The notes under the pieces are model-generated. The model worked only from the letters and a program-made list of their open reading frames with translations, was not told where the DNA came from and did no database searches. A stretch of DNA of 64,000 bases. Origin: Pedobacter steynii. Lineage in GTDB: Bacteria > Bacteroidota > Bacteroidia > Sphingobacteriales > Sphingobacteriaceae. Within the stretch, counting starts at the first letter, position 1, and every line of letters starts with the position of its first letter. Position numbers and translations under genes: made by a program. Below are positions 55,226 through 63,685 of this stretch, in pieces. Location of the stretch: contig NZ_FNGY01000004.1 in the NCBI RefSeq assembly GCF_900103665.1, positions 124,001 to 188,000 on the forward strand, in the 5' to 3' direction.

Positions 55226-58200
55226 ATGTATAAAAATTATACCAGAGTTTTCTGTGTGCACTATGGTCTCGTCCACAAGACTTTACTAATTATGAAGTTA
55301 ACTACGATACTCCTTATCATTTCCATGTTACAACTCAGTGCGGCGTCATTTGGGCAAAAGGTAACTTTAAGAAAAAACAACATCTCCGTTGAGAACATTC
55401 TTTGGGAAATCCGTAAACAAACCGGTTATGATGTACTTATATCCACTACTAAACTTAAAAACAGTCAAAAGCTGAATATTAACTTTAATCAAACCCCGGT
55501 AGCGGAAGTGGTAGAGAAGATTATTGAAGGCCGGGGGCTCACCTACACGATCGAGTCACGGAGTATTGTCATCCTTGAAAATGACGCGCCAAAAAAAGTA
55601 AATATCCAGACTAAGGCAAGTACCGACATTAAAGGAAAAGTCACCGACGAAAAAGGCCTGCCCTTATCAGGTGCAACCGTGGTCGAAAAAGGAACAAAAA
55701 ACTATGTCCTTACCGACCAAAAAGGAGAGTTTTCCATCAAAGTGGCCAGTGCCGAAGCCAGTCTGACCATCTCCTATATCGGATATACCACACGAACAGT
55801 CAGTGCCGGATCCGGTCCGATCAACATCAGCCTTCAGCCAGACAGTCAAAACCTGAATGATGTTGTGGTGACAGGATATCAGAAAATCAAAAAAGAATCC
55901 CTTACCGGATCAGTGACCAAGATTAAAGTAGCAGACATGAAAGTGGCCAGTATGGGAACACTGGATAAAATGTTACAGGGCCAGGTGGCCGGTGTCACGG
56001 TTGAAACAGCCTCCGCTGTATTTGGGACAGCCCCCAAGATCCGCATCAGGGGTAGTTCTTCACTCTCCGGAATCAATGAACCGCTTTGGGTACTCGATGG
56101 TGTTCCTTTGGAAGCCCCGTTGAATATTGCGCCCTCAGAACTCTACTCCGGTGGTGCCAGAAATCTATTGGCCAGTGCGCTTTCCGGGGTAAATCCGGAA
56201 GACATTGAAGACATTACCGTTTTACGTGATGCAACGGCAACTGCGATGTATGGAACACGGGCAGTGAATGGTGTAATTATCATCTCTACCAAAAGAGCAA
56301 AGAAGAACAGTGCTTTAAACATTAACTATTCTTCCAATGCAACCTTTACGATGAAACCTTCCATCACCGATTTTGATGTGCTGAATTCAAAAGACCAGAC
56401 TACGCTTAATCAGGAAATTTTCAACATTTATCAAAATGCATTGATGAGTTTTTCTGCAGAAAATTCTGGTGCCTATTCGAAGCTTCAATACCTGAGAAAT
56501 ACGAAACAGCTAAATGATGAACAGTACAGAATGCAGGTCAAGGGCCTAAAGGAAACGAATACCGATTGGTTTAACGAACTCTATAAAAACTCGCTCCTGC
56601 AACAACACTCTCTGAGTGCGAGCTATGGTGGAGAAAAAGCAACAGGCAGGTTATCCGTTAGTTATTATAATGACATGGGCAAAACCATTGGGGAAAAAGT
56701 AGATCGATACACCGTCAACCTAACTTCAGGTTATCAGATTACGGACAGATTATCGGCAGATCTTATGCTCAAATACTCCAACCGGAACCAACGGAACCCG
56801 GGTACACAGGTAAATCCGTTTATCTATGCAAGAGATGCCAGTCGCGCCATGCGTCCTTATAACGAGAATGGTGGTTTCGAATTTTACAAAAAAGGATATA
56901 CTGATTTCAATATCATCAATGAAATCAATAACAATTACATTAAACTCGCCAGCGCCGACTTCCTGGTACAACTGGATTTGAAGTATAGATTTTCGGACAA
57001 ATTGCGCTTAAGCGGAATTTTTAATACCCGTGCAGTCAACAATGAAAGCAATGAAATTCAGACCGAATATTCCAATTATGCCAATCAGTTCAGGCAAATG
57101 GGTATTGTAGATATGAATGGATTTATGCTGACACAAAATGACCGGAATCCGCGACTGTATAAAATCCCTTCTAATCCCGGCTACCTGCCTCCGGTAAGTA
57201 TTTTACCAGAAGGTGGTATCCTCGACCGGGAAACTTCTACTTCAAAATTTGTTACCGGAAGGCTGCAATTAGACTGGGATGCCCTGTACACCCAAAGTGG
57301 ACATAAAATCACCCTGTTTGGAGGAGCAGAAGCCACTTCCAATGAACAGAATGGTTATTTTAACAGGGGTTATGGTTACCTCAGTGAGAGTAAAACAACC
57401 ATACCGAATTACCTTGCGACACAGCGACTGATACAGGCCACCAATCTTCCGGCAGATGAAAGACGGATGTACAATGGCAGGAATTTACTTGCAGGAACCA
57501 ATTATTATTACACCGAACAAAACAGACATACCGTTGCCTTTTACGGAAACGCCTCCTACAGCTTTAGAGATAAGTATATCTTAGACCTTTCATTGAGGCA
57601 AGACGCCACAAACGTCACATTTAGTAAATTCACACCAACCTGGGCGGCAGGCATTGCCTGGAACGTAAGTAAGGAGTCTTTCATGAAAGGCTTTGGCGAT
57701 CAGATATCTGATTTAAAGCTCAGGGCTTCTTATGGCTTGAGAGGTAATGATGGTGTAAGGGGACCGGATATGATCGCTTATTACACGAATATTACAAGGG
57801 TATATCCCGACTTTAATACAACATCGGTAGGGATTATTGAACCGGAAAATACAGACCTTAAGTTCGAAAAGGAACACATTTTCAGTGCCGGCGTAGACCT
57901 TACTTTATTAAAAGCGATTGACCTCAGCTTTAATTACTATCGCAGAAACAATTTCGATTTACTGGGAAACAGACAGGTAGCCCCATCTTTAGGTTATACC
58001 AACAAAGTCTTTAACTGGGCAAATATGCGAAACGAAGGTGTTGAGCTTAGCATAAATCTGCGTCCGGTTACCCTGGCAAGAGATTTATCCTTAAATGTCA
58101 TGTTTAATGCGGCCTACAACAAGAACTCCGTACTTTCAGATTTAACCGGAAGCAACCCAACCATCTACCAGATTGCCAATTCCAATGGCTATGCGCTGCA

Positions 58201-58888
58201 AGGTAAACCTGTACTTGGACTATATGCCTTCCGTCTGGCGGGATTAAGTTCTGATGGACTGCCGCAGTACTATGACAAAGATGGAAACATTGTGAAGTCC
58301 TTCTTACAAACCAATACTGATATCAGAAACCTGGAATATCAGGGTAGCCGGGATCCATTGTATTCAGGAGGTTTTACCCCAACTATCCGATACAGAAATA
58401 TGAGTCTTAGCGCTGCATTTATTTTTAATGCCGGACATAAAGTAAGAATGGCTGATTTCTACCGTGGTGGAACAATGAACAGCCTGTTCAGGGATGACAC
58501 CAATATTCCCGGAGATTTCGCTGACCGCTGGACAGCGCCCGGAAATGAAAGCCATACCGTTATCCCCCGCCTGATTACCGAAAATGACCGGGATAATTAC
58601 AACAATGCAGGTTTCTTTGACACTTCTATTTTCACGGCCTACAATTATAATGACATGCGTACCGTTAACGCTTCTTATCTGAGATTCAGAAATCTAAACT
58701 TTCAATACAGCTTCAATGAACTGGCAAAAAGGTTGAAAATGCAAAATTTATCGCTGGGCGCTGAAGCATCAAACATCGCAATATGGACCTCCAAACGATT
58801 GAAAGGGCAAGACCCGGAGACCTTATTGAATGGCTTGAACATTCCACCGGTTAAAACGTTCACTATCTCACTTAATGCAAGCTTCTAA
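55226..58888 (+). CDS. SusC/RagA-family TonB-linked outer-membrane protein with STN domain
   Basis: 1220 residues from MYKNYTRVFCVHYGLVH; earlier in-frame sequence has only a GTG start. Signal helix about 23-43, STN domain 46-115 (ISVENILWEIRKQTGYDVLI), carboxypeptidase-like domain 135-210 (KGKVTDEKGLPLSGATVVEKG), plug (LQGQVAGVTVETASAVFGTAP; RIRGSSSLSGINEPLWVLDG), barrel. STN implies FecR/ECF regulation. Two bases separate it from the SusD gene. The substrate is unknown and no glycoside hydrolase is near. Confidence 0.95.
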   Translation: MYKNYTRVFCVHYGLVHKTLLIMKLTTILLIISMLQLSAASFGQKVTLRKNNISVENILWEIRKQTGYDVLISTTKLKNSQKLNINFNQTPVAEVVEKIIEGRGLTYTIESRSIVILENDAPKKVNIQTKASTDIKGKVTDEKGLPLSGATVVEKGTKNYVLTDQKGEFSIKVASAEASLTISYIGYTTRTVSAGSGPINISLQPDSQNLNDVVVTGYQKIKKESLTGSVTKIKVADMKVASMGTLDKMLQGQVAGVTVETASAVFGTAPKIRIRGSSSLSGINEPLWVLDGVPLEAPLNIAPSELYSGGARNLLASALSGVNPEDIEDITVLRDATATAMYGTRAVNGVIIISTKRAKKNSALNINYSSNATFTMKPSITDFDVLNSKDQTTLNQEIFNIYQNALMSFSAENSGAYSKLQYLRNTKQLNDEQYRMQVKGLKETNTDWFNELYKNSLLQQHSLSASYGGEKATGRLSVSYYNDMGKTIGEKVDRYTVNLTSGYQITDRLSADLMLKYSNRNQRNPGTQVNPFIYARDASRAMRPYNENGGFEFYKKGYTDFNIINEINNNYIKLASADFLVQLDLKYRFSDKLRLSGIFNTRAVNNESNEIQTEYSNYANQFRQMGIVDMNGFMLTQNDRNPRLYKIPSNPGYLPPVSILPEGGILDRETSTSKFVTGRLQLDWDALYTQSGHKITLFGGAEATSNEQNGYFNRGYGYLSESKTTIPNYLATQRLIQATNLPADERRMYNGRNLLAGTNYYYTEQNRHTVAFYGNASYSFRDKYILDLSLRQDATNVTFSKFTPTWAAGIAWNVSKESFMKGFGDQISDLKLRASYGLRGNDGVRGPDMIAYYTNITRVYPDFNTTSVGIIEPENTDLKFEKEHIFSAGVDLTLLKAIDLSFNYYRRNNFDLLGNRQVAPSLGYTNKVFNWANMRNEGVELSINLRPVTLARDLSLNVMFNAAYNKNSVLSDLTGSNPTIYQIANSNGYALQGKPVLGLYAFRLAGLSSDGLPQYYDKDGNIVKSFLQTNTDIRNLEYQGSRDPLYSGGFTPTIRYRNMSLSAAFIFNAGHKVRMADFYRGGTMNSLFRDDTNIPGDFADRWTAPGNESHTVIPRLITENDRDNYNNAGFFDTSIFTAYNYNDMRTVNASYLRFRNLNFQYSFNELAKRLKMQNLSLGAEASNIAIWTSKRLKGQDPETLLNGLNIPPVKTFTISLNASF

Positions 58889-58890
58889 TC

Positions 58891-60342
58891 ATGAAAAACA
58901 TACAGAAAATTTCACTTATACTTTTCATCGCCATTGCTCCGCTGGCCTCCTGTAAAAAATTCCTGGAAGCTGATATCGACAACAGAACGTCACTGGATCA
59001 GCTAAAAGATCTGGAAAAAGCAATCATTGCCATTGAACCAGGCTCTGATCATCATTTCACCGATTTCATGACAGATGATTATGTATACAAAGACATCGCC
59101 GGCCATGTGGTACGCGATGCCAATGAAAAAATCAAACCCCTGTTTACTTTTGAAATCCTAAAAAACAGTGTCGATAAGAACCAGATGTTTGCAGATGGTC
59201 TTAACCCAAATTCCGCCTTTCTGCGGTATTATTTCAGGATCAACAATGCAAACCTGCTCATTTCGAAGGCAGAAGAACTTAAATCAGCCAAGGCAGGTGA
59301 GGCAGCACGTTTGAACAATGTCATCGCTCATGCAAAATCTATTAAGGCTTATTGCAATTTTATGCTGGCCAATTTATTTGGCAAACAATATGATGCCGCC
59401 ACTGCTGCGACCGATCTGGCCGCGCCTTATATCGGGGAGTATAATTCAAAAGCCATTGTTAACCGCCCCAGAGCATCTGTTAAATTGTTATATGATGAGG
59501 TTGAAAAGGACTGGTTGAGTGCATTGGAATTGATGGACGATAAAAACCCCTTTTTCAACAGCAAGTTCTATTTTAGCAAAAGAGCCATTTATGGCTTACT
59601 TTCCCGCTTGTACTTAAACAAGAAAGAATGGGACAATGCGACAAAGTATGCAGACCTTGCTGTACAGGCGGATGCATTACCTCTTAACATTGCGAAAATC
59701 AGGGGGGGTACACAAGATCCGGACCTGTTTAGCAAAACCTATTTTGATCCCGTAAACCCTTCCTATCTGATGATGGGAAACAACACTTATCAACTCCTTG
59801 CTTATTTCTTTTCAGGATACTATCCATACACCCTGAGCTCGTTTATGTTGGATCAGGGCGGTCATAGTGGCACGATCCGTACCAGTCCCTTGTACGATGA
59901 CATCATCATGGTTAAGTTCGTTTACTTCTCTACCCAGAGTAATAGAAATATGAACATGCCGCTAATTACAGTCGACGAAGCCTTGTTTAACCGTGCTGAA
60001 GCCCAGATTGAAAAAAATCAGCTGCTAAATGATGTGGCAAAAGCTGATCTTCTTTCTCTGATCAACAATCAGTCTATGCAGTACACACCTGATAAGCTGA
60101 AAGAAAGAACGGATGAACTTGAAGCCGCCAATACCAAAGAAAAGGCCATTAGCCTGCTGTTAAAAATCAAGCGGATGCGTTTTGGCAATGAAGGTATGCG
60201 TTGGTTTGACATCAAACGACATCAGCTACCGGTTACCCATAACATGAATGGAACCGATTATAAATTAACTGGGACCAATGCGAATGAATATGTGATCAAG
60301 ATGCCATTGGAAGAAATTCAATTTAATAAAGATGTACAGTAA
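58891..60342 (+). CDS. SusD/RagB-family lipoprotein
   Basis: 483 residues; lipobox LASC with C21. Opening CKKFLEADIDNRTSLDQLKDLEKAIIAI and helical TPR-like layout (LLISKAEELKS; AKSIKAYCNFMLANLFGKQYD; AIYGLLSRLYLNKKEWDNATKYADLAV; AEAQIEKNQLL) match the SusD group. Caps the SusC channel. Ends overlapping the upstream frame of the metallohydrolase gene. Confidence 0.92.
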   Translation: MKNIQKISLILFIAIAPLASCKKFLEADIDNRTSLDQLKDLEKAIIAIEPGSDHHFTDFMTDDYVYKDIAGHVVRDANEKIKPLFTFEILKNSVDKNQMFADGLNPNSAFLRYYFRINNANLLISKAEELKSAKAGEAARLNNVIAHAKSIKAYCNFMLANLFGKQYDAATAATDLAAPYIGEYNSKAIVNRPRASVKLLYDEVEKDWLSALELMDDKNPFFNSKFYFSKRAIYGLLSRLYLNKKEWDNATKYADLAVQADALPLNIAKIRGGTQDPDLFSKTYFDPVNPSYLMMGNNTYQLLAYFFSGYYPYTLSSFMLDQGGHSGTIRTSPLYDDIIMVKFVYFSTQSNRNMNMPLITVDEALFNRAEAQIEKNQLLNDVAKADLLSLINNQSMQYTPDKLKERTDELEAANTKEKAISLLLKIKRMRFGNEGMRWFDIKRHQLPVTHNMNGTDYKLTGTNANEYVIKMPLEEIQFNKDVQ

Positions 60343-60379
60343 CCAGGATTTTCCTTACGGATATTTAAATATTAAGACG

Positions 60380-61330
60380 ATGAAAAATTATTCAGTTAAG
60401 ATCATGAGCGCGCTAATTATGATGATTAGTGTACTGCTTACTGCCTGTAATAAGGAAGAAAAGCTAAACGCCGAAATAGAGCCAGCAAAGGTTTTTGATA
60501 CCTCTACCCCACTGGGCAAAAAACAGAAAGAATTCTTTGACAAATTTGATGTGTTGTTTGAGTACAACTGGGACCGTAATGTATTTGCAAGAAATGCCGT
60601 TGCCGATCCTGCCAATACCAAAGATATACTGCCTTACATGGAGATTATGGAGGAGCTTTACTTTAAGGCATTGGAAAAAACAGCCATAAAGAACAGTTTT
60701 GTGACAAAGGAAACCCCATTAACCATTTATCTGATTGGCAGCGGGATTAACTACGGCGGAGCGGAAAGTTTTGGAGAAAGCACGGTAGGACAAGCTGGAA
60801 ACATCCAGCCCAACAGGCTTACCCTGGGTGGACTAAACAATTTCGGGGAACTATTGCGTAAAAAAAATTCGGATCAGCAATTTCTGAATATGATCTACGA
60901 AAGTGCAACTTTCAGTAATCCCGGAGATGCCGGATTAATCGGTTTTCTTTACCATGAATTTACCCACTATGTAAACACCAGGAATGATATCCCGGTTCCG
61001 TTTGCCCTCGCTGCTGCAGCCAACTACCTGAAAGGAACAGATGGATACACCCGGGTAAGTAAAACGGATGCCTACAAAAAAGGATTCCTCATTCCTTATG
61101 GTATGCAAAATGAGATGGAAGATTTCGCTACCTATACTCAGATCATGGTATGGAAAACACCCGAAGACATCAAAAAAGATTACCTCCTGGGGCCAGAAGC
61201 GATTAGAAAATACAATTACGTAGATGAGTATTATAAAAACCTGGGTCTCGACCTAAATAAATTACGGATCTATCTGCAAAGCCCTGAGGTAAAAGCCAGT
61301 CTTTTAGCGATAAAGAAGAAATATGAATAG
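60380..61330 (+). CDS. zinc metallohydrolase-like lipoprotein of SusC/D loci
   Basis: 316 residues; lipobox LTAC with C23. The HExxH zinc motif is H192-E193-F194-T195-H196 (LIGFLYHEFTHYVNT), the usual hallmark of gluzincin/zincin metallopeptidases. Layout and context match the family described as substrate import-associated zinc metallohydrolase lipoprotein. The start at 60380 is preceded by a usable upstream region; the frame is open 16 codons further, overlapping susD. Acts outside the cell on material taken up by the SusC/D pair, probably peptide or protein, though hydrolysis is unproven. Confidence 0.85.
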   Translation: MKNYSVKIMSALIMMISVLLTACNKEEKLNAEIEPAKVFDTSTPLGKKQKEFFDKFDVLFEYNWDRNVFARNAVADPANTKDILPYMEIMEELYFKALEKTAIKNSFVTKETPLTIYLIGSGINYGGAESFGESTVGQAGNIQPNRLTLGGLNNFGELLRKKNSDQQFLNMIYESATFSNPGDAGLIGFLYHEFTHYVNTRNDIPVPFALAAAANYLKGTDGYTRVSKTDAYKKGFLIPYGMQNEMEDFATYTQIMVWKTPEDIKKDYLLGPEAIRKYNYVDEYYKNLGLDLNKLRIYLQSPEVKASLLAIKKKYE

Positions 61331-61380
61331 CCCATTCTATACTGGTTTAAATCCAACTATACACTTAAATAAAGAAAGAA

Positions 61381-62424
61381 ATGAATCCATATAAATATTC
61401 AGGCCTGGGGTCCTTTTGCATCCTTATCATGCTGATGGCCACCCTGATCTCCTGCGAAAAAGCGATAGACAACTCCGTTCCGGAAGGAACTCCGGGAAGA
61501 GAAGCTTATAATACCCAGATTAAAACAGCTTTGACAAATGATTCTGTTTGGGTTACTCAGTTTATGAACAAGAACAAAGCATCAATAAAAGTTGGCTTTG
61601 CGTTTATGAAAGATGGTAATGCAAACCTGTACAAGTTAAATTACACGCCGATTACCGTGATCCAGCAACTTAGAAAAGCAATTGCGTTGAGGCCGGCTGA
61701 TGCGGTAGAAATTAACAGTCTGATTGCTGCTTTTGGCGGACTGGCTGATGCCACTTTAAGAAACATTTTAATCACCAATCCTGCAAATATAAGTTTTAAG
61801 GAAAGTGTAGATAAATTTTTCCCGCTAACCCTTAAAGGTCCTTCAGGTAGGATTGAACTCAGCGAAGGCACCAATACCTATAACATTTATGGGAGTTTCA
61901 ATACCTCTCTTACTTTCTTAAATTCCAGTTTTCTTTCAGATTTAAAGAAAGACAAAGATTTTGATTTTGACTTTCTGATCAAATCTTACCACCGGGACAG
62001 TATCGGGCTGGAAGGATACTATGGTCCAAATATGAACAGGCAAGCGACCATAAAGCCGGTCTTATTAACTGATATGAGACAGCATATTAATGCCCGTAAC
62101 CTCAGCATTTTAAGTCTTGGTTTTTCAACAGAGCTAAGGGTAGCTGGCAAAGCAATCGCTACAGACGGCGCCACTTATCTGGACAATCAGTTTAGCGAAA
62201 GTTATGACAAGGCAAATAAATGTCTGGTTTTCAAAGCCATTACCGGACAAACTCCGGCTCCCGAGCTGGCCAACATTACCGCCTTAAAAGCAACCGAAAC
62301 TGCTTTCACCCCAGGAGATGCAAAGCCGGTAGCGGGAACTGTTATCGCTAAATATATCGGTTATGATGCAGGTGTCAAAGAATCCATAAAAAACGGGACC
62401 GTCGTTGAGCTCGTTGTAAAATAA
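61381..62424 (+). CDS. SusC/D-associated lipoprotein of unknown function
   Basis: 347 residues; signal peptide with lipobox LISC (C25). The remainder shows no catalytic motif I know: charged, moderately beta-rich (NTYNIYGSFNTSLTFLNSS; KDKDFDFDFLIKSYHRD). Position as last gene of the ECF/FecR/SusCD/metallohydrolase operon suggests a surface glycan- or peptide-binding accessory. It ends 24 bp before a strong terminator. Confidence 0.7.
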   Translation: MNPYKYSGLGSFCILIMLMATLISCEKAIDNSVPEGTPGREAYNTQIKTALTNDSVWVTQFMNKNKASIKVGFAFMKDGNANLYKLNYTPITVIQQLRKAIALRPADAVEINSLIAAFGGLADATLRNILITNPANISFKESVDKFFPLTLKGPSGRIELSEGTNTYNIYGSFNTSLTFLNSSFLSDLKKDKDFDFDFLIKSYHRDSIGLEGYYGPNMNRQATIKPVLLTDMRQHINARNLSILSLGFSTELRVAGKAIATDGATYLDNQFSESYDKANKCLVFKAITGQTPAPELANITALKATETAFTPGDAKPVAGTVIAKYIGYDAGVKESIKNGTVVELVVK

Positions 62425-62447
62425 GCTCCTCAAGCCGATCGTTATAA

Positions 62448-62486
62448 GGGCCTAAACTGGATTTTGTCCGGTTTAGGCCCTTTTTT
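62448..62486 (+). terminator. intrinsic terminator of the third SusC/D operon
   Basis: GGGCCTAAAC-TGG, 7-nt loop, CC-GGTTTAGGCCC: 13-bp stem with one T-G pair, then TTTTTT. Confidence 0.92.
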
Positions 62487-62507
62487 ATTTAATGATCTTA
62501 ACAGCTG

Positions 62508-62780
62508 ATCGGTTATCATGCACTGGCTTTATGTCTTACCGTCATCACACTTGGCGTATTGTTAATGGTCACCAAGGTAGAGCGGATGATTGCTCAACTG
62601 CAAAAGGAACAGCTCTTAAGCGTCACCTTTCGTGATCCGGACTTCAGTCAGATCCAGGAACTGGAAAATACTTTAAATACAAAAAGCCTTTCTTTGGAAC
62701 GGCTGGAAATCGCCAAAGACAACAACCATTTAATGGTTACGTTCAAAATATCGGGCAAGAAAAAGTATCTGGTAGAAATG
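62508..62780 (+). pseudogene. truncated second copy of the MgtC-like gene (C-terminal third)
   Basis: Matches 49438-49710 gap-free, keeping the reading frame from ...IGYHALALCL to GKKKYLVEM. A stop codon lies just upstream at 62499 and no start codon or membrane domain remains, so it cannot make a working MgtC protein. The frame runs on past 62780 into non-homologous sequence. It is the left part of the decayed duplicate block. Confidence 0.88.
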
Positions 62781-62784
62781 GAAT

Positions 62785-63126
62785 TTATGCATTTATATAT
62801 ACCCAGGCTTTTTTTCCCGATGCTAATACTACTTGTACGCGCTTATAATCGTCAACTTCATACTCATCAGTTCTTTTAAGCTCATCTGCTGAAATTTCAA
62901 AAACCATCCCATCAACGACATCAAGAACAATACCTGTATGTTTAATCATAGGATGATATGCAGCGCCACTTAAGGCTACTACTTCTGCATCAGTAATTTC
63001 AATCATTGACAGTGCGTATCCGGTTAGCTTATCCAGCTTTCCTTCGAGTACTCTGCCATAGTTTTTTATTTGTACACTTTCGTTCTGTAGGGTTCCGTAG
63101 GAAAATAAATTTTCGGTATTCATCAT
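62785..63126 (-). CDS. gamma-glutamylcyclotransferase-like (AIG2/GGCT-fold) protein
   Basis: 113 residues. LFSYGTLQNESVQ is the family opening loop (YGTL), followed by GKLDKLTGYALSMI and the acidic block DELKRTDEYEVDDYKRVQVV that in relatives surrounds the catalytic Glu. Small cytoplasmic fold; activity of such short members ranges from gamma-glutamylcyclotransferase/AIG2 to unknown. Start at 63126 or three bases later. It sits between decayed repeats at the place of the S8 protease in the intact copy. Confidence 0.82.
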   Translation of the reverse strand: MMNTENLFSYGTLQNESVQIKNYGRVLEGKLDKLTGYALSMIEITDAEVVALSGAAYHPMIKHTGIVLDVVDGMVFEISADELKRTDEYEVDDYKRVQVVLASGKKAWVYINA

Positions 63127-63164
63127 CCAAAGTTATAAATGACATAGGAATAAACAAAAATGTA

Positions 63165-63352
63165 TTAAATTATTGTACTAATCAATTGTTCAATAGACTG
63201 ATCAAATCTGTCAGAACGCATATTGTTCAAGGCTTCATTCAACATCGCTTTACCAAACAACAACTGCCCTTTATACTCAGCAAGATTTAGTTGCCCATGT
63301 GCCAACTGTTTTCTTATTGCTCCGCTCCCACCTGATGCATTTGCCAATCTGA
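63165..63352 (-). pseudogene. C-terminal remnant of the phosphotransferase
   Basis: Encodes RLANASGGSGAI then QLAHGQLNLAEYKGQLLFGK and on to the original stop, with 13 residues missing in frame (39-bp deletion at a repeated ATT). Catalytic regions are gone. Joined directly to the MarR remnant at a shared 9-base CCAATCTGA. Confidence 0.85.
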
Positions 63353-63495
63353 TCTGCCAGATCTATCCTTCTCATTTTTCCAGCGGCCGACTGCAACAAG
63401 AGGTAAAGGATCATAAAATCATTAAATCCTATGCCATGAATATTTAAGCGATCGAACCTGCGGGAGATCACAGCCTGTACTTTGGCGAGGTTCAT
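63344..63495 (-). pseudogene. N-terminal remnant of the MarR regulator
   Basis: Translation MNLAKVQAVISRRFDRLNIH through MRRIDLADQIG matches the MarR protein, then leaves frame at the deletion junction (63344-63352). The recognition helix and wing are lost. The start codon and upstream operator remain. Confidence 0.85.
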
Positions 63496-63533
63496 TAGTG
63501 TTTTAATGAGGTGGATTTATTACAAAAAAACAC

Positions 63534-63545
63534 TTGACTAGTCAA
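63534..63545. promoter_or_regulatory. preserved operator upstream of the MarR remnant
   Basis: TTGACTAGTCAA, identical to 52945-52956. A site here could still bind the intact MarR. Confidence 0.5.
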
Positions 63546-63685
63546 CGATTATGTAATAATAGTAATCATATTTTATTAACCTTATACTCAAAACGGAATA
63601 CCGCCTGCAAAAGACAAATTATTGTGATATCCTGAATGGAAAACCTTATTGAATTTTATCGGATTTGGCCAATAAAAAACAGATT

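Larger units (their letters stand above)
63162..63583 (-). repeat. decayed second copy of the phosphotransferase-MarR segment
   Basis: Direct-orientation copy of 51482-52993 with a 39-bp and a 1054-bp deletion. Ends set where similarity fades. Confidence 0.85.

Noticed and set aside
62559..62879. 106-codon plus-strand frame as an intact gene
   Set aside because: Only its first part is homologous to MgtC and lacks the membrane domain; the tail is an antisense reading of the cyclotransferase gene. Recorded as a pseudogene fragment.
63277..63495. 72-codon minus-strand frame as an intact small MarR regulator
   Set aside because: The recognition helix and wing are deleted and the last 20 residues are out-of-frame phosphotransferase sequence.
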